Positions 38,901 through 50,811 of a stretch of DNA of 64,000 nt are shown here, in pieces. The stretch lies in the NCBI RefSeq assembly GCF_017876155.1, contig NZ_JAGINP010000003.1, positions 310,001 through 374,000 of the forward strand, in the 5' to 3' direction. The notes beneath the pieces are model-generated. The model searched no databases. It saw only the letters and a program-made list of their open reading frames with translations, and was not told where the DNA came from. Every line of letters starts with the position of its first letter. Within the stretch, counting starts at the first letter, position 1. A program made the position numbers and the translations under genes. Source of the DNA: Azospirillum rugosum (lineage in GTDB: Bacteria; Pseudomonadota; Alphaproteobacteria; Azospirillales; Azospirillaceae).

Positions 38901-41900
38901 CGTGCCCGTCGTGAAGGCGGCGATCGATCCGTTGGTGCCGTTGCCGTTGCCGGCGCTGTCGATGACGTCCGTGCTGCCCTTCAGGTCGAGCCGCAGCGTT
39001 CCGTCGCCGCTGACGCCGGTGACGGTGATGTCCCACGTCGTGCCGCTGCCCGACACGGAGGCGACGGTGCCCGAAGCGCTGCCCGTGGCCGTCAGGACGA
39101 AGTCGTCCGCGGTGACGTTCGCGACGGTTTCCGAGAACACGACGCGGTAGGTCACCGACGCGGCGGTCAGCGTCGGCGCGTTGATCGGGGCGATGCTCTG
39201 CACCGTCGGCATGGTGGTGTCGAGCGTGTAGGACTGGCTGGCCACCGCGCCCTCGTTGCCGGCGGCGTCGACGACCTTCATCTTCACGCTGTTGGCGCCG
39301 GACAGCAGGGTGGCGCCGGTCCAGGCCACGGCGGTGCCGTTGACCTTGCCGGTGATGTCGGTCCAGGTCGCCCCGCCGTCCACGGATCCGTAGAGGATGT
39401 CCCCGGCGGCCAGGCCGGCCGACAGGGTGGCGGAGATGGTCTGGCTCGCCGTGGCGGTGAGGAAGTCCGTGGTCGACGTCCCGACATCGGCCGACAGGCC
39501 GATGGCGCCGATGGTCTGGGTCGGCGCAACCGTGTCGACCGTCGCGTTGCTGCTGTCGGCGGTGGTCGTCGTGTTGCCGGCGTTGTCGGTGGCGGTCACC
39601 GACACGTTGCGGTTGGTCGCTTCGACGCTGCCGGCCGTGATGACGTAGGTCGCCGTCCAGGTGCCGGAGCTGTTGGTCGCCGTCACCGCCGTGCCGCCGC
39701 CGAACGCGCTGAAGTCCACCGTCACCGCGACGATGCTGTCGCTGTTGCTGTCGCCGCTTCCGGTGTTGTTCCAGACCGCGGTGACCGTGTCGCCGATCTT
39801 GTAGGCGCCGCCCGTGCCCGAAGCACCGCTGATCGACACCTTCGCGTCGGTCACCGTCGGGGCGACGTTGTCCACCGTGGCGTTGGTGCTGTCGGCCGTG
39901 GTCGTGCTGTTGCCGGCGTTGTCGGTCGCCTTGACCGACACGTTGCGGCTGGTGGCGTCGATGCTGCCGGCCGTGACGACGTAGGTCGCCGTCCAGATGC
40001 CGGAGTTGTTGGTCGCCGCGACCGCCGTGCCGCCGCCGAACTGGCTGAAGTCCACGGTGACGGTGCTGATCGTGTCGGCGTTGTTGTCGCCGACGCCGGT
40101 GTTGTTCCAGGTCGCCGTGACCGTATCGCCGATCTTGTACGCCCCGCCCGTGCCCGTGGCGCCGCTGATGCTGATCCTCGCGTCGGTCACCGTCGGGGCG
40201 ACGTTGTCCACCGTGGCGTTGGTGCTGTCGGCCGTGGTCGTGCTGTTGCCCGCGTTGTCGGTCGCCTTGACCGACACGTTGCGGTTGGTCGCGTCGACGC
40301 TGCCCGCCGTGATGACGTATTTCGCGGTCCAGGTGCCGGAGCTGTTGGTCGCCGCCACCGCCGTGCCGCCGCCGAACTGGCTGAAGTCCATCGTGACGGA
40401 GCTGATGCTGTCGGCGTTGTTGTCGCCGACGCCGGTGTTGTTCCAGACCGCCGTGACCGTGTCGCCGATCTTGTACGCCCCGCCCGTGCCGGTGGCGCCG
40501 CTGATCGACACGTTCGCGTCGGTCACCGTCGGCGCGACGTTGTCGACGCTGCGGTTGGCGGTGTCGGTGATGGTGGCGCTGTTGCCGGCGTTGTCGGTGA
40601 TGGTGATCGCGACGTTGCGGTTGGTCGCGTCGATGCTGCCCGCCGTGATGACATAGGTCTGGCGCCACACGCCGCCGGAGTTGGTCATCGCCACCGCGGT
40701 ACCGCCGCCGAACTGGCTGAAGTCGGCGGTGACCGACCCGATCGTGTCGGGGTTGTTGTCGCCGGTGGCGGAGTTGTCCCACACCGCGGTGATCGTGTCG
40801 CCGATGCGCAACGTGTTGCCGGTCCCGGTCGCCGTGCCCTGGCCCGCCACGTTGCCCAGCGTCAGCAGGGGTGCCACGTTGTCCACCGTGGCGTTGGTGC
40901 TGTCGGCGGTGGTCGTGCTGTTGCCCGCGTTGTCGGTCGCCTTGATCGAGACGTTGCGGTTGGTCGCGTCGATGCTGCCCGCCGTGATGACGTAGGTGGC
41001 GGTCCAGGTGCCGGAGTTGTTGGTCGCCGTCACCGCGGTGCCGCCGCCGAACTGGCTGAAGTTCACCGTCACCGAGGCGATGCTGTCGGCGTTGTTGTCG
41101 CCGGACCCGGTGTTGTTCCAGGTCGCCGTGACCGTGTCGCCGATCTTGTAGGCCCCACCCGTGCCGGTGGCGCCGCTGATCGACACGTTCGCATCCGTCA
41201 CCGTCGGGGCGACGTTGTCCACGGTCGCGTTGGTGGTGTCGGCCCGGGTGGTCGTGTTGCCGGCGTTGTCGGTGGCGGTCACCGACACGTTCTTGTTGGT
41301 GCCGTCGACGCTGCCGGCCGTGACGACGTAGGTCGCCGTCCAGGTGCCGGAACTGTTGGTCGCCGTCACCGCGGTGCCGCCGCCGAAGGCGCTGAAGTCA
41401 ACCGTCACCGAGGCGATGCTGTCGGCGTTGCTGTCACCGGACCCGGTGTTGTTCCAAGTGGCCGTGACCGTGTCGCCGATCTTGTAGGCCCCGCCCGTGC
41501 CCGAGCCGCCGCTGATCGACACGTTCGCATCCGTCACCGTCGGCGCGACGTTGTCCACGGTCGCGTTCGTGCTGTCGGCGCGGGTGGTCGTGTTGCCGGC
41601 GTTGTCGGTGGTGGTCACCGACACGTTGCGGTTGGTCGCGTCGATGCTGCCGGCCGTGATGACGTAGGTCGCCGTCCACGTGCCGCTGCTTTCGGTCGCC
41701 GCGACCGCCGTGCCGCCGCCGAACTGGCTGAAGTTCACCGTCACCGAGGCGATGCTGTCGGCGTTGTTGTCGCCGGACCCGGTGTTGTTCCAGGTCGCGG
41801 TGACCGTGTCGCCGATCTTGTAGGCCCCGCCCGTGCCGGTGGCGCCGCTGATCGACACATTGGCGTCGGTCACCGTCGGCGCGACGTTGTCCACGGTCGC

Positions 41901-44900
41901 GTTGCTGCTGTCCGCGCGCGTGGTCGTGTTGCCGGCGTTGTCGGTGGCGGTCACCGAGACGTTGCGGTTGGTCGCGTCGATGCTGCCCGCCGTGATGACG
42001 TAGGTCGCCGTCCACGTGCCGCTGCTTTCGGTCGCCCCCACCGCGGTGCCGCCGCCGAAGGCGCTGAAGTCCACCGTCACCGAGGCGATGCTGTCGGCGT
42101 TGCTGTCGCCGGAGCCGGTGTTGTTCCAGGTCGCGGTGACGGTGTCGCCGATCTTGTAGGCCCCGCCCGTGCCCGTGCCGCCGCTGATCGACACGTTCGC
42201 GTCGGTCACCGTCGGCGCGACGTTGTCCACGGTCGCGTTGGTGCTGTCGGCGCGGGTCGTGGTGTTGCCGGCGTTGTCGGTGGCGGTCACCGACACGTTC
42301 TTGTTGGTGCCGTCGACGCTGCCGGCCGTGATGACGTAGGTCGCCGTCCAGGTGTCGGAGCTGTTGGTCGCCGTCACCGCGGTGCCGCCGCCGAAGGCGC
42401 TGAAGTCCACCGTCACCGAGGAGATGGAGTCGTTGTTGTTGTCGCCGCCGACGGTGTTGTTGTTCCAGGTGGCGGTGACCGTGTCGCCGATCTTGTAGGC
42501 GCCGCCCGTGCCGGTGCCGCCGCTGATGCTGATCTTCGCGTCCGTCACCGTCGGCGCGACGTTGTCCACCGTGGCGTTCGTGCTGTCGGCGCGGGTGGTC
42601 GTGTTGCCGGCGTTGTCGGTCGCTTTGACCGACACGTTGCGGTTGGTCGCGTCGATGCTGCTGGCCGCGATGACGTAGGTCGCCGTCCACACTCCGTCGG
42701 CGTTGCTGCTCGCCGCCACCGCCGTGCTGCCGCCGAACTGGCTGAAGTCCACCGTGACGGAACTGATCACGTCGGTGTTGTTGTCGCCGTCGATGGTGTT
42801 GTCCCAGGTGGCGGTGACCGTGTCGCCGATCTTGTAGGCCCCGCCCGTGCCCGAAGCACCGCTGATCGACACCTTCGCGTCCGTCACCGTCGGCGCGACG
42901 TTGTCCACGGTCGCGTTGGTGCTGTCGGCGCGGGTGGTCGTGTTGCCGGCGTTGTCGGTCGCCTTGACCGACACGTTGCAATTGGTCGCGTCGATGCTGC
43001 CGGCCGCGATCACGTAGGTCGCGGTCCATTGCCCCGCGGTGGAGGTGGATTGCGTCGCCGTCACCGCCGTGCCGCCGCCGAAGGCGCTGAAGTCCACCGT
43101 CACCGAGGCGATGCTGTCGGCGTTGCTGTCGCCGGAGCCGGTGTTGTTCCAGGTCGCGGTGACCGTGTCGCCGATCTTGTAGGCGCCGCCCGTGCCGGTG
43201 GCGCCGCTGATCGACACGTTCGCGTCGGTCACCGTCGGGGCGACGTTGTCGACCGTGGCGTTCGTGCTGTCGGCGCGGGTCGTCGTGTTGCCGGCGTTGT
43301 CGGTGGCGGTCACCGACACGTTCTTGTTGGTGCCGTCGACGCTGCCCGCCGTGACGACGTAGGTGGCCGTCCAGGTGCCGCTGCTTTCGGTCGCCCCCAC
43401 CGCCGTGCCGCCGCCGAAGGCGCTGAAGTCCACGGTGACGGTGCTGATGGTATCGGCGTTGCTGTCGCCGCTTCCGGTGTTGTCCCAGGTTGCGGTGACC
43501 GTGTCGCCGATCTTGTAGGCCCCGCCCGTTCCCGACGCGCCGCTGATGCTGATCTTCGCGTCGGTCACCGTCGGGGCGACGTTGTCCACCGTGGCGTTGT
43601 TGGTGCCGGCCGTGGTGGTCGTGTTGCCGGCGTTGTCGGTGGCTGTCACCGAGACGTTCTTGTTGGTGCCATCGACGCTGCCGGACGCGATCACATAGGT
43701 CGCCGTCCAGGTGTCGGAGCTGTTGGCCGCCGCCACCGCGGTGCCGCCGCCGAAGGCGCTGAAGTCCACCGTCACCGAGGAGATGGAGTCGTTGTTGTTG
43801 TCGCCGCCGACGGTGTTGTTGTTCCAGGTGGCGGTGACGGTGTCGCCGATCTTGTAGGCGCCGCCCGTGCCGGTGCCGCCGCTGATGCTGACCTTCGCGT
43901 CGGTCACCGTCGGGGCGACGTTGTCCACCGTGGCGTTGGTGCTGTCGGCGCGGGTGGTCGTGTTGCCGGCGTTGTCGGTGGCGGTCACCGACACGTTGCA
44001 GTTCGTCGCATCGACGCTGCCGGCCGCGATGACGTAGGTCGCGGTCCATTGCCCCGCGGTGGCGGTGGATTGCGTCGCCGCGACCGCCGTGCCGCCGCCG
44101 AAGGCGCTGAAGTCCACGGTGACGGTGCTGATGGTGTCGGTGTTGTTGTCGCCGCCGCTGGTGTTGTTCCAGGTGGCCGTGACCGTATCGCCGATCTTGT
44201 AGGCCCCACCCGTGCCCGTGCCGCCGCTGATCGACACGTTCCCATCGGTCACGGTCGGGGCGACGGTGTCCACGGTCGCGTTGGTGGTGTCGGCCCGGGT
44301 GGTCGTGTTGCCGGCGTTGTCGGTGGCGGTCACCGACACGTTGCAGTTCGTCGCGTCGATGCTGCCGGCCGCGATGACGTAGGTCGCCGTCCATTGCCCC
44401 GTGGTGGCCGTGGATTGCGTCGCCGCCACCGCCGTGCCGCCGCCGAAGGCGCTGAAGTTCACCGTCACCGACGCGATGCTGTCGCTGTTGTTGTCGCCGC
44501 CGACGGTGTTGTTCCAGGTGGCGGTGACCGTGTCGCCGATCTTGTAGGCGCCGCCCGTTCCCGACGCGCCGCTGATGCTGATCTTCGCGTCGGTCACGGT
44601 CGGCGCGACGTTGTCCACCGTGGCGTTGTTGGTGCCGGCCGTGGTGGTCGTGTTGCCGGCGTTGTCGGTCGCCGTCACCGACACGTTCTTGTTCGTGCCG
44701 TCCACGCTGCCGGCGGCAATGACGTAGGTCGCGGTCCAGGTGCCGGAGCTGTTGGTGGCCGCCACCGCCGTGCCGCCGCCGAACTGGCTGAAGTCCACCG
44801 TCACCGACGCGATGCTGTCGCTGTTGTTGTCGCCGCTCGCGACGGTGTTGTTCCAGGTCGCGGTGACGGTGTCGCCGATCTTGTACGCCCCGCCCGTGCC

Positions 44901-47900
44901 CGAAGCGCCGCTGATCGACACCTTCGCGTCGGTCACCGTCGGGGCGACGTTGTCCACCGTGGCGCCGGTGGTGTCGGCCGTGGTGGTCGTGTTGCCGGCG
45001 TTGTCGGTGGCGGTCACCGACACGTTGCGGCCGGTCGTGTCCACGCTGCCGGCGGCAATGACGTAGGTCGCGGTCCAGGTACCGGAGCTGTTGGTCGCCG
45101 CCACCGTGCCGCCGCCGAACTGGCTGAAGTCCACCGTCATCGAGGCGATGCTGTCGGCGTTGTTGTCGCCGCTGGCGGTGTTGTTCCAGGTCGCGGTGAC
45201 CGTGTCGCCGATCTTGTACGCCCCGCCCGTGCCCGAAGCGCCGCTGATCGACACCTTCGCGTCGGTCACCGTCGGGGCGACGTTGTCGACCGTCGCGCCG
45301 GTGGTGTCGGCCGTGGTGGTCGTGTTGCCGGCGTTGTCGGTGGCGGTCACCGACACGTTGCGGCCGGTCGCGTCGATGCTGGCGGCCGTGATCACATAGG
45401 TCGCGGTCCAGGTGCCGGAGCTGTTGGTGGCCGCCACCGCCGCGCCGCCGCCGAACTGGCTGAAGTTCACCGTCACCGAGGCGATGCTGTCGGCGTTGTT
45501 GTCGCCGCCCGCGGTGTTGTTCCAGGTCGCGGTGACCGTGTCGCCGATCTTGTAGGCCCCGCCCGTCCCAGACGCGCCGCTGATCGACACCTTCGCGTCG
45601 GTCACCACCGGCGCGATGGTGTCCACGGTGGCGCCCGTGCTGTCGGCCGTGGTGGTCGTGTTGCCGGCGTTGTCGGTGGCGGTCACCGACACGTCGAGGC
45701 CGGTGCTGTCCATGCTGCCGGCCAAGACGTAGGTCGCCGTCCAGGTGCCGGAGCTGTTGGTGGCCGCCACCGCGGTGCCGCCGCCGAACGCGCTGAAGTT
45801 CACCGTGACCGAGGCGATGCTGTCGCTGTTGTTGTCGCCGCTCGCGACGGTGTTGTTCCAGGTCGCCGTGACGGTGTCGCCGATCTTGTACGCCCCGCCC
45901 GTGCCCGAGCCGCCGCTGATGCTGATCTTCGCGTCGGTCACCGTTGGGGCGACGTTGTCCACGGTCGCGTTGGTGGTGCCGGCGGTGGTGGCGGGGTTGC
46001 CGACCGAATTGGTGGCGGTCACCGACACGTTGCGGCCGGTCGTGTCGACGCTGCCGGCCGTGACGACGTAGGTCGCGGTCCAGGTGCCGGAGCTGTTGGC
46101 CGCCGCCACCGTGCCCCCGCCGAACTGGCTGAAGTCCATGGTGACGGAGCCGATGGAGGCGTTGTTGTCGCCGCTGGCGGTGTTGTCCCAGGCCGCGGTG
46201 ACGGTGTCGCCGATCTTGTAGGCCCCGCCCGTGCCCGACGCGCCGCTGATGGAGATCCGCGGCGCGGTGACGGTCGGCCCCACGTTGTTGACCGAGGCGT
46301 TGGTGGTGTCCGCCGCGCTCGCCGCGTTGCCGGCGTTGTCGGTGACGGTCACCGTCACGTTCTTGTTCGACGCGTCGATGCTGCCGGCCGTGATGACGTA
46401 GGTCGCGGTCCAGGTGCCGGAGCTGTTGGTGGCCGCCACCGCCGCGCCGCCGCCGAACTGGCTGAAGTTCACCGTCACCGAGGCGATGCTGTCGGCGTTG
46501 TTGTCGCCGCTCGCGGTGTTGTCCCAGGTGGCGGTGACCGTGTCGCCGGTCTTGTAGACGCCGCCGGCCCCCGTCGCGCCGGTGATGCTGATCCGGTTGT
46601 CGGTCACCGTCGGGGCGACGTTGTCGACCGTGGCGTTGGTGCCGTCGGCCGTGGTGGTCGTGTTGCCGGCGTTGTCGGTCGCGGTCACCGACACGTTCCG
46701 GTTCAATCCGTCGGTGCTGCCGCCCGTGATCGTGTACTTCGCGGTCCAGGTGCCGGAGCTGTTGGTGGCCGCCACCGTGCCGCCGCCGAAGTCGCTGAAG
46801 TCCACGGTCGCCGACGTGATGCTGTCGGCGTTGTTGTCGCCGCTGCCGGTGTTGTTCCAGGTCGCGGTGACCGTGTCGCCGATCTTGTAGGCGCCGCCGG
46901 TGCCCGTGCCGCCGCTGATCGACACCTTCGCGTCGGTCACGGTCGGGGCGACGTTGTCCACGGTGACGTTGGAATCGTCCGCCGTGGTCGTGCTGTTGCC
47001 CATGTTGTCGGTGGCGGTCACCGACACGTTGCGGCTGGTCGTGTCGACGCTGCCGCCCACGATGACGTAGGTCGCGGTCCAGGTGCCGGAGCTGTTGGTC
47101 GCCGCCACGGCGGCGCCGCCGCCGAACTGGCTGAAGTCCACGGTCACCGACGTGATGCTGTCGGCGTTGTTGTCGCCGCTGCCGGTGTTGTCCCAGGTCG
47201 CGGTGACCGTGTCGCCGATCTTGTAGGCGCCGCCGGTGCCGGTGCCGCCGCTGACGCTGATCTTCGCCGCCGTCACGGTCGGCGACTGGTTGTCCACGGT
47301 GAAGGTGGTGGTGGGGGTGGCGGTGGCGGTGTTGCCGGCGTTGTCGATCGCCGTGATGGTGACGCCCTTGGCGCCGCCGTCGACGGTGCCCGACGCGATG
47401 ACGTAGGTCGCGGTCCAGGTGCCGGAGCTGTTGGTCGCCGCCACGGCGGCGCCGCCGCCGAAGGCGCTGAAGTCCACCGTCACGCTGCTGATGCTGTCGC
47501 TGTTGTTGTCGCCGCTCGCGACGGTGTTGTTCCAGGTCGCGGTGACCGTGTCGCCGGTCTTGAAGCCGCCGGCCGTGCCGCTGCCGGTGCCCGACAGGCC
47601 GGTTTTGGCCGCGGTGATGGTGGGGGCGACGTTGTCGAACGTGGCGTTGGTGCCGTCGGTCGTGGTCGTCGTGTTGCCGACGTCGTCGACCGCCGTGACC
47701 GACACGTTGAGGTTGGTGCCGTCGACGCTGCCGCCGGTGACGGTGTATTTCGCCGTCCAGGTGCCGGAGCTGTTGGTCGCCGCCACCGCGGCGCCGCCGC
47801 CGAACGCGCTGAAGTTCACCGTGACGGAGGCGAGGTCGCCGTTGGTGCCGCCGCTGTTGTCGCCGGAGCCTGTGTTGTTCCAGGTGGCGGTGACCGTGTC

Positions 47901-50702
47901 GCCGATCTTGTAGGCGCCGCCGGTGCCCGAGCCGCCGCTGATGCTGATCTTCGCGTCGGTGACCACCGGCGCGATGTTGTCCACCGTCGCGCTGCCGCCG
48001 GGCGTGGTGGTGGTGTTGCCGCCGTCGTCGGTGGCCGTCACCGACACGGTCTTGCCCGTGCCGTCGACGCTGCCGGCAGCGATGGCGTAGGTCGCGGTCC
48101 AGACGCCGGAGCTGTTGGTCGCCGCCACCGCCGTGCCGCCGCCGAACTGGCTGAAGTTCGCCGTGACCGAGGCGATGTCGGTGTTGTTGTCGCCGTTGTT
48201 GGTGTTGTTCCACGTCGCCGTGACCGTGTCGCCGATCTTGAACGCGCCGCTGGGACCCGACCCGCCGTTGAGGGTGATGCCGCCGTCCGACACCGTCGGC
48301 GCCTGGTTGTCCAGCGTCACGGTCGTGCCGCTGGTCGTGGTGGTGGTGTTGCCGGCGTCGTCGGTCGCCTTCACCGACACGGTCACGCCGCCGTCGACGC
48401 TGCCGCCCACGATGGTGTACGTCGCCGTCCAGGTGCCGGAACTGTTGGTCGCCGCCACCCCCGTACCGCCGCCGAACTGGCTGAAGTTCACCGTGACCGA
48501 GGCGAGGTCGCCGTTGTTGTCGCCGGTGGCGGCGGTGTTGTCCCACGTCGCGGTCACCGTGTCGCCCACCTTGAACACGCCGCCGGGGCCGGTCCCGGTG
48601 TTCAGCGTGACCTTGCTGCCCGTCACCGTGGGCGCCTGGTTGTCCACCGATTTGGTGGTGGTGCTGGACGTGGTGGTGACGTTGTCGGCGTTGTCGGTGG
48701 CGGTCACCGACACGGTCTTGCCCGTGCCGTCGATGGTCCCCGCCGTGACGACGTAGGTCGCCGTGTAGGTGCCGGAGCTGCTGTTCGCCATCACGGCGCC
48801 GCCGCCGAAGGCGCTGAAGTCCACCGTCACGGAGAACAGGTCGGCGTTGTTGTCGCCGCTGCCTGTGTTGTCCCAGGTCGCCGTCACCGTGTCGCCCGCC
48901 TTGAACACGTTGCCGGTACCCGACCCGTTGTTCAGCGTGATCCGGCTGCCCGTCACCGTCGGGGCCTCGCTGTCCACCTTGGCGTTGGTCGTGTCGGCCG
49001 TCGTGGTGGAACCGCCGCCGTTCGTCGCCTTGACCGACACGTTCTTGTTCGTGCCGTCGATGCTGCCGGCCGCGATGACGTAGGTCGCCGTCCAGGTGCC
49101 GGAGCTGTTGGTTGCCGCCACGGCGGTGCCGCCGCCGAACTGGCTGAAGTCCACCGTGACGCTGGCGATGCTGCTGTTGTTGTCGCCGCCCGACGTGTTG
49201 TTCCAGGTCGCCGTGACCGTGTCGCCCACCTTGTAGGTGTCGTCGGCGCCCGTATGGCCGGCAATGGAAATGTTGCCGTCGGTGACGGTGGGGGCGGCGA
49301 CTGCCTGAATATTCGCAATCTGCAGATCGTCCAACAAAAATATCATTCCCGATCCGTCGGATTCGGACAGTGACTTTGTCGCGACTACAGTGAAACTGGA
49401 TATTCCTGTAAACCCAACGAACCCAGAAATGGGTGTAAACGTCATCGTGTTCGATGCGAAAGTAGTGACCTTGGTGGTTGCCCCTATCGCTGAAACCGAA
49501 ATATCGTCTGTATCGTTTCCATTTCCTCCTGCATAAATATCGGCCACGCCAAATGAAACCAAATCGAAAGTATAACCCGGTATGCTTATAATGGTCGTTA
49601 TTTGATAATCAGTATTTATACCGGTTCCGCCGGTATGATTGTCACCATTCACCGCCGTGAATGCGTCATATGAGAAGTCCGCTGACGCGTTTCCAGCACC
49701 GACTCCGAGACCGGTGGTTTCGAAAGTAAGAGTATATTCCGTTCCTCCGATGTTGACTTTCCATGTTCTGATGGCGGTCGATCCCCCCACTGTTCCTTCG
49801 GACGATGAAAAGGTGAAGGTCTTATCGACGCCAAGCAGCAGGTGGTCGTACTGCTGCTCGGCGCTCAACAGAAATGGATCGTTCGCGTCGATGGAACCCC
49901 GACTGGCTTCCAGGGTCCAGTTGCCCCCCTGGTTGCTGACACCGGTCGAATCGGTCGATGCCGCCACATCAGCACCGGTCGCGTTCGCCATGTCGGTCAG
50001 AAAGGCTTGCCCGGTGCTTTGTGCAACGCCACAGCCGTAAAGCAGAATGTCGCCGTCGTGAGTCAGCGAAGCTCCCAACGCCGCCAGATCGACGGACCGG
50101 TCCGCCACAGCCCTGCTGTTCAGTTGCAGGGAACCGAGGTTCACCTGCCCTTCCGAACCGTGGGAAATAATGTGAATGGCGTCATAGCCGCTGTGGGTCT
50201 GCGCCCACGCCGCCATCTGCGCCAGACCGTCCTTCGACGCGTCCAGCACGACGACCTCGACGCCCGGCTTCACGCCGTCCACGAGCTGCTGGTAATCGGG
50301 GACGTTCGATTCGATGAAGACGACTTCCTTCTTGCCGTCGTTCTGCGTCGGGTCGAGCGCGCGCACGTCCACCGGGGCGGCGGTGGGAGTGGTCGGCGCA
50401 GGTGCAGGTGCGGGCGCCGAGCCCGCAGCAGCGGCTGCGGCGGCGGTGACGGCCGCGTCCGTCTGCGCCGTGGCGGCGTCGTGGTTGTCTGGATGCGCGG
50501 CGTTGGGATCGGCGTGCTGGTCCACCGCGGGGTCGCTGGCCGCGGTCGCGACGCCGGCGGCGTCGAACATGAAGCGCGGTTCCAGCGCCATGGCCAGGGG
50601 CGCCTTGCGGCCTTTGCCCTGCACGCCCGGTTGCGCGGCCGTGCCGCCCACCCGCGTTCCGGTCACCAAGCCACCCTTACCCCGCGTGAACATCGACTTC
50701 AT
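32964..50702 (-). CDS. Giant repetitive surface protein/adhesin (LEPR-XLL motif, DUF4347, Ig-like repeats)
   Basis: 5,912 residues, 28 percent of the window. In order: basic N-terminus; LEPR motif at 40-43 ([13 protein letters not shown]), which marks LEPR-XLL giant proteins; Ala/Pro linker; DUF4347 at about 125-285 ([38 protein letters not shown]); a beta-sandwich module at about 285-470 encoded by A/T-richer DNA; about 29 tandem 112-residue Ig-like repeats (about 471-3,724); a cadherin-like module ([19 protein letters not shown]); three 97-residue YQWYR repeats; two nearly identical 117-residue modules; further Ig-like modules; and a Gly/Ser/Thr then Gln/Gly-rich tail (from about 5,470). 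There are no RTX nonapeptides and no C-terminal type I signal of the LapA kind. ATG at 50702 is favoured over GTG at 50720. Expected at the cell surface in adhesion or biofilm; this role is inferred. Confidence 0.88.
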   Translation of the reverse strand: MKSMFTRGKGGLVTGTRVGGTAAQPGVQGKGRKAPLAMALEPRFMFDAAGVATAASDPAVDQHADPNAAHPDNHDAATAQTDAAVTAAAAAAAGSAPAPAPAPTTPTAAPVDVRALDPTQNDGKKEVVFIESNVPDYQQLVDGVKPGVEVVVLDASKDGLAQMAAWAQTHSGYDAIHIISHGSEGQVNLGSLQLNSRAVADRSVDLAALGASLTHDGDILLYGCGVAQSTGQAFLTDMANATGADVAASTDSTGVSNQGGNWTLEASRGSIDANDPFLLSAEQQYDHLLLGVDKTFTFSSSEGTVGGSTAIRTWKVNIGGTEYTLTFETTGLGVGAGNASADFSYDAFTAVNGDNHTGGTGINTDYQITTIISIPGYTFDLVSFGVADIYAGGNGNDTDDISVSAIGATTKVTTFASNTMTFTPISGFVGFTGISSFTVVATKSLSESDGSGMIFLLDDLQIANIQAVAAPTVTDGNISIAGHTGADDTYKVGDTVTATWNNTSGGDNNSSIASVTVDFSQFGGGTAVAATNSSGTWTATYVIAAGSIDGTNKNVSVKATNGGGSTTTADTTNAKVDSEAPTVTGSRITLNNGSGTGNVFKAGDTVTATWDNTGSGDNNADLFSVTVDFSAFGGGAVMANSSSGTYTATYVVTAGTIDGTGKTVSVTATDNADNVTTTSSTTTKSVDNQAPTVTGSKVTLNTGTGPGGVFKVGDTVTATWDNTAATGDNNGDLASVTVNFSQFGGGTGVAATNSSGTWTATYTIVGGSVDGGVTVSVKATDDAGNTTTTTSGTTVTLDNQAPTVSDGGITLNGGSGPSGAFKIGDTVTATWNNTNNGDNNTDIASVTANFSQFGGGTAVAATNSSGVWTATYAIAAGSVDGTGKTVSVTATDDGGNTTTTPGGSATVDNIAPVVTDAKISISGGSGTGGAYKIGDTVTATWNNTGSGDNSGGTNGDLASVTVNFSAFGGGAAVAATNSSGTWTAKYTVTGGSVDGTNLNVSVTAVDDVGNTTTTTDGTNATFDNVAPTITAAKTGLSGTGSGTAGGFKTGDTVTATWNNTVASGDNNSDSISSVTVDFSAFGGGAAVAATNSSGTWTATYVIASGTVDGGAKGVTITAIDNAGNTATATPTTTFTVDNQSPTVTAAKISVSGGTGTGGAYKIGDTVTATWDNTGSGDNNADSITSVTVDFSQFGGGAAVAATNSSGTWTATYVIVGGSVDTTSRNVSVTATDNMGNSTTTADDSNVTVDNVAPTVTDAKVSISGGTGTGGAYKIGDTVTATWNNTGSGDNNADSITSATVDFSDFGGGTVAATNSSGTWTAKYTITGGSTDGLNRNVSVTATDNAGNTTTTADGTNATVDNVAPTVTDNRISITGATGAGGVYKTGDTVTATWDNTASGDNNADSIASVTVNFSQFGGGAAVAATNSSGTWTATYVITAGSIDASNKNVTVTVTDNAGNAASAADTTNASVNNVGPTVTAPRISISGASGTGGAYKIGDTVTAAWDNTASGDNNASIGSVTMDFSQFGGGTVAAANSSGTWTATYVVTAGSVDTTGRNVSVTATNSVGNPATTAGTTNATVDNVAPTVTDAKISISGGSGTGGAYKIGDTVTATWNNTVASGDNNSDSIASVTVNFSAFGGGTAVAATNSSGTWTATYVLAGSMDSTGLDVSVTATDNAGNTTTTADSTGATVDTIAPVVTDAKVSISGASGTGGAYKIGDTVTATWNNTAGGDNNADSIASVTVNFSQFGGGAAVAATNSSGTWTATYVITAASIDATGRNVSVTATDNAGNTTTTADTTGATVDNVAPTVTDAKVSISGASGTGGAYKIGDTVTATWNNTASGDNNADSIASMTVDFSQFGGGTVAATNSSGTWTATYVIAAGSVDTTGRNVSVTATDNAGNTTTTADTTGATVDNVAPTVTDAKVSISGASGTGGAYKIGDTVTATWNNTVASGDNNSDSIASVTVDFSQFGGGTAVAATNSSGTWTATYVIAAGSVDGTNKNVSVTATDNAGNTTTTAGTNNATVDNVAPTVTDAKISISGASGTGGAYKIGDTVTATWNNTVGGDNNSDSIASVTVNFSAFGGGTAVAATQSTATTGQWTATYVIAAGSIDATNCNVSVTATDNAGNTTTRADTTNATVDTVAPTVTDGNVSISGGTGTGGAYKIGDTVTATWNNTSGGDNNTDTISTVTVDFSAFGGGTAVAATQSTATAGQWTATYVIAAGSVDATNCNVSVTATDNAGNTTTRADSTNATVDNVAPTVTDAKVSISGGTGTGGAYKIGDTVTATWNNNTVGGDNNNDSISSVTVDFSAFGGGTAVAAANSSDTWTATYVIASGSVDGTNKNVSVTATDNAGNTTTTAGTNNATVDNVAPTVTDAKISISGASGTGGAYKIGDTVTATWDNTGSGDSNADTISTVTVDFSAFGGGTAVGATESSGTWTATYVVTAGSVDGTNKNVSVTATDNAGNTTTRADSTNATVDNVAPTVTDANVSISGATGTGGAYKIGDTVTATWNNTGSGDSNADSIASVTVDFSAFGGGTAVTATQSTSTAGQWTATYVIAAGSIDATNCNVSVKATDNAGNTTTRADSTNATVDNVAPTVTDAKVSISGASGTGGAYKIGDTVTATWDNTIDGDNNTDVISSVTVDFSQFGGSTAVAASSNADGVWTATYVIAASSIDATNRNVSVKATDNAGNTTTRADSTNATVDNVAPTVTDAKISISGGTGTGGAYKIGDTVTATWNNNTVGGDNNNDSISSVTVDFSAFGGGTAVTATNSSDTWTATYVITAGSVDGTNKNVSVTATDNAGNTTTRADSTNATVDNVAPTVTDANVSISGGTGTGGAYKIGDTVTATWNNTGSGDSNADSIASVTVDFSAFGGGTAVGATESSGTWTATYVITAGSIDATNRNVSVTATDNAGNTTTRADSSNATVDNVAPTVTDANVSISGATGTGGAYKIGDTVTATWNNTGSGDNNADSIASVTVNFSQFGGGTAVAATESSGTWTATYVITAGSIDATNRNVSVTTTDNAGNTTTRADSTNATVDNVAPTVTDANVSISGGSGTGGAYKIGDTVTATWNNTGSGDSNADSIASVTVDFSAFGGGTAVTATNSSGTWTATYVVTAGSVDGTNKNVSVTATDNAGNTTTRADTTNATVDNVAPTVTDANVSISGATGTGGAYKIGDTVTATWNNTGSGDNNADSIASVTVNFSQFGGGTAVTATNNSGTWTATYVITAGSIDATNRNVSIKATDNAGNSTTTADSTNATVDNVAPLLTLGNVAGQGTATGTGNTLRIGDTITAVWDNSATGDNNPDTIGSVTADFSQFGGGTAVAMTNSGGVWRQTYVITAGSIDATNRNVAITITDNAGNSATITDTANRSVDNVAPTVTDANVSISGATGTGGAYKIGDTVTAVWNNTGVGDNNADSISSVTMDFSQFGGGTAVAATNSSGTWTAKYVITAGSVDATNRNVSVKATDNAGNSTTTADSTNATVDNVAPTVTDARISISGATGTGGAYKIGDTVTATWNNTGVGDNNADTISTVTVDFSQFGGGTAVAATNNSGIWTATYVVTAGSIDATSRNVSVKATDNAGNSTTTADSTNATVDNVAPTVTDAKVSISGASGTGGAYKIGDTVTAVWNNTGSGDSNSDSIVAVTVDFSAFGGGTAVTATNSSGTWTATYVITAGSVEATNRNVSVTATDNAGNTTTTADSSNATVDTVAPTQTIGAIGLSADVGTSTTDFLTATASQTISATLSAGLAAGDILYGSVDGGATWTDITGKVNGTAVAWTGATLLSGANSVKMKVVDAAGNEGAVASQSYTLDTTMPTVQSIAPINAPTLTAASVTYRVVFSETVANVTADDFVLTATGSASGTVASVSGSGTTWDITVTGVSGDGTLRLDLKGSTDVIDSAGNGNGTNGSIAAFTTGTVHTADRAGPAFTSTATPSVAENSTAVVTLAATDSNGPITYQIVGGEDSAKFTLTGTALSFTGAPDYETRADANTDNVYKVVVRATDSLGNTTDQTVSVTVTDVNETPANSVAPVVTGTAAVGQTLAAGTGSWTDPESDVLSYTYQWYRASDSAGTGATAISGATSSSYTPTASDAHQYVRVVVTANDGHGHTPSVNGAWTAIGNSAPVNSVIPAIAGTATVGGTLSVGTGSWSDADADTVTYSYQWYRADDSAGTGATAISGATGTSYTPVLADAHKHLRVVVTANDAHGSTDQTAATVWTAVGNSAPVNTVVPTVSGPGTIASALTATSGGWSDADGDTVTYSYQWYRASDSAGTGATAISGATGTSHTLTGADDGKYLQLVVTATDGQGGSRTAGSAWRLITNSVPVIGGVTTAAQPTTDTATVTPFAAVTIQDADTLQVQTVTVTLDSAAKGALAGTQGGSYDAATGVWSFTGTAAQAEAAVRALVFTPTPNHVAPATTETTTFTIAVNDGVAGAVSDSRTTVVTTSVNDTPVLGGLAAGQATQYGTTIKPFATATVADPDVQTSRVQVIIVNGVNQGDFTAASTAGWTRTVNGTDIVYEKTYTNTQGIGAAEQADLRNLVFAPLSASVPNAPPSGTTAFQVKIDDGGNWVSSPANAVTVVEAQPNALVSGSDSGASGTDRITNATTPTVRVSLLGSPAAAGDTVELLLGGTSLGHPVTRVLTAADIANGYVDLGVTAGDLGADGAKTFTARVTDANSNSVLVGGALTITLDTTPPPAPTSPAVLVAGSDSGRSDSDGVTRVTSPTVRVSLGGTNAAAGDTVELLLGGSSLGHPVTRVLTAADIANGYVDLGVTAGDLGADGAKTFTSRVTDVAGNVGVAGGALTITLDTGVPAQPTAIALRAADDTGTSSSDGITNKQRPTVVGVAEANSTVTVNIDGTDVGTVTADATGAWSYTPASDLGAGKHAIKAKATDAGGNAGAYSATAVVTIDQSAPVIEWVIVPANGTYKVGDTLRFALFIPEAVSRLEGSTIDVAVDQAGGGTAIRQAKLVSTANDFAVYNYTVQAGDLDGDGIRVVGVTAPLAIDTAGNALDTTPKTVPPTNQVLIDGVAPQVASVTLPQSQSYRAGQELTFVVTFDDPNLVIGGTNTSALGFTIGGTARSASFLSQSGGAVTYRYVVQAGDDTSTGVTVTGITAGGATYKDAAGNDVNLSLAGKVGDTTGIVIDTVAPTVSGVTSSSANGAYKVGDTVTIQVAFSEAVTVEGTPTLALSTGHTATYSGGSGTGTLSFTYVVQAGDTIADLDYSGTAALSGTIKDKTGNSAVTTLPTPGTAASLGGAKDIGIDGVAPTVAAPAVTSSTVAGSTAAERVSATSKPTIGGTTEANSTVTVLVDGKAVGTTVADASGAWSYSFATALADGVRSIQVQATDKAGNASALSTATPLTIDTTAPGAPTVTVGTTASGATAVRGTAEANALVVVTVNGKDLGTARADAAGTWQLVLASDLGTGSFAIAARARDAAGNTGAAGSTSYTVSPPPPPPTVTVTTSSGNTTTAVSSGSSSSSSAVSTSPTTQTTGPTLGTAPTLPGNQSSSDAGRVITSSSIGSGGGSGSSSTDAGRSITINAISNQSSSDAGRSITITAMGGSSGTSGTSSSASGVLGGTGGGSSSSGSSSLSSVVSGGSSGGGLGGSSLGGSGLGSSGLGSGGLGSGGLGSTSTGSGTGSGTGLGGGVTGGVSTGTGTGGTGIGGLGATSTGSVSTGGTGTGTGTGSGTGTGTGTGTGTGGLNGGLGTQGGGTTSGSNTGAAGTGATGTGAQGGDRGTTGTQGQGTQGQGTQSQGPNQGGNRNTIETAPANRGGQNGQPQGNQQGGQQGGQPQGGQNGQPPAGDGQGGDPRNAPSGTEGQGDGQGQSQGQPQGQGQGQGQGQGQGNRADAGDAPAPKPAFTRQVAQVHGAADARTAALLAALTTHTPPGSRAA
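33113..33185 (-). repeat. Gln/Gly-coding hexamer-like tandem repeat in the giant gene tail
   Basis: A run of GGCCAGGGTCAAG-like units encodes alternating Gln and Gly ([18 protein letters not shown]). Further GQ-rich stretches extend to about 33420. Short-unit repeats of this type readily change copy number by slippage while keeping frame. Confidence 0.8.
36200..36890 (-). repeat. Two near-identical 351-base modules in the giant gene
   Basis: Each encodes a 117-residue Ig-like module with the segments SPTVRVSL or [27 protein letters not shown] and [14 protein letters not shown]. More than 140 bases (around 36292-36440 and 36645-36790) are identical apart from a few positions, showing a recent duplication or gene conversion. 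Confidence 0.85.
37690..38590 (-). repeat. Three tandem YQWYR modules in the giant gene
   Basis: Three copies of about 97 residues, each with [20 protein letters not shown] or a close variant followed by [10 protein letters not shown] and a VVVTANDxxG end. The unit resembles bacterial Ig-like/invasin-type modules with the YQW signature. Copies are highly similar in DNA. Confidence 0.85.
39530..49290 (-). repeat. Array of about 29 tandem 336-base repeats in the giant gene
   Basis: Each unit encodes about 112 residues: [84 protein letters not shown]. Counting [12 protein letters not shown] starts gives 29 units, including one diverged unit ([15 protein letters not shown], near 40,840). The N-terminal-most units differ most from the consensus; units 11-25 are almost uniform. 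Conserved Asp/Asn clusters (GDNNADS, DNAGN) may bind calcium. Confidence 0.9.
49310..49850 (-). other. A/T-richer segment of the giant gene encoding a distinct beta-sandwich module
   Basis: This stretch reads as roughly half GC, clearly below the flanking repeat and DUF4347 DNA, although the reading frame continues. It encodes about 180 residues rich in Thr, Ser and aromatic residues ([71 protein letters not shown]), which look like a lectin-like or PEP-CTERM-protein-type jelly roll. The compositional change suggests separate acquisition of this module. Confidence 0.6.
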
Positions 50703-50723
50703 GGCCGCACCCGTCCTCACCCG

Positions 50724-50811
50724 ACAAATGGCGTAACTCTACCCAATTGGACATTTGTAAAAAAGATAATACCCACGCGCAATATGAGAACATGTGATGA
50801 AATGTGTCATC
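50724..50811. promoter_or_regulatory. A/T-rich promoter/leader region of the giant gene with two dyads
   Basis: Directly upstream of the giant gene are an ACAAATG/CATTTGT inverted repeat (50724-50730 and 50752-50758) and a GATGA/TCATC inverted repeat (50796-50800 and 50807-50811) in A/T-rich DNA. The position fits a promoter with operator sites or a 5' leader hairpin. No confident -35/-10 pair was found. Confidence 0.4.

Noticed and set aside
41434..48546. Second minus-strand frame of 2,370 codons inside the giant gene
   Set aside because: Out-of-frame reading of the same repeat array; His/Gln/Arg/Gly-only text without domain character.
39530..49290. Repeat array considered as CRISPR-like
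   Set aside because: Units are 336 bases, contiguous, in frame and protein-coding; there are no short repeats separated by unique spacers and no cas genes.
38034..49373. Very long plus-strand open frame (over 3,700 codons) opposite the giant gene repeats
   Set aside because: It is the antisense of the repeat array: its text is itself a 112-residue echo of the repeats, Arg/His/Gly-rich with no ribosome site, and arises because G/C-rich repeats lack stop codons on both strands.
26460..50702. Giant locus as an RTX/LapA type I system
   Set aside because: There are no GGxGxDxxx nonapeptides, no LapG/LapD-type genes, and no ABC ATPase in the locus.
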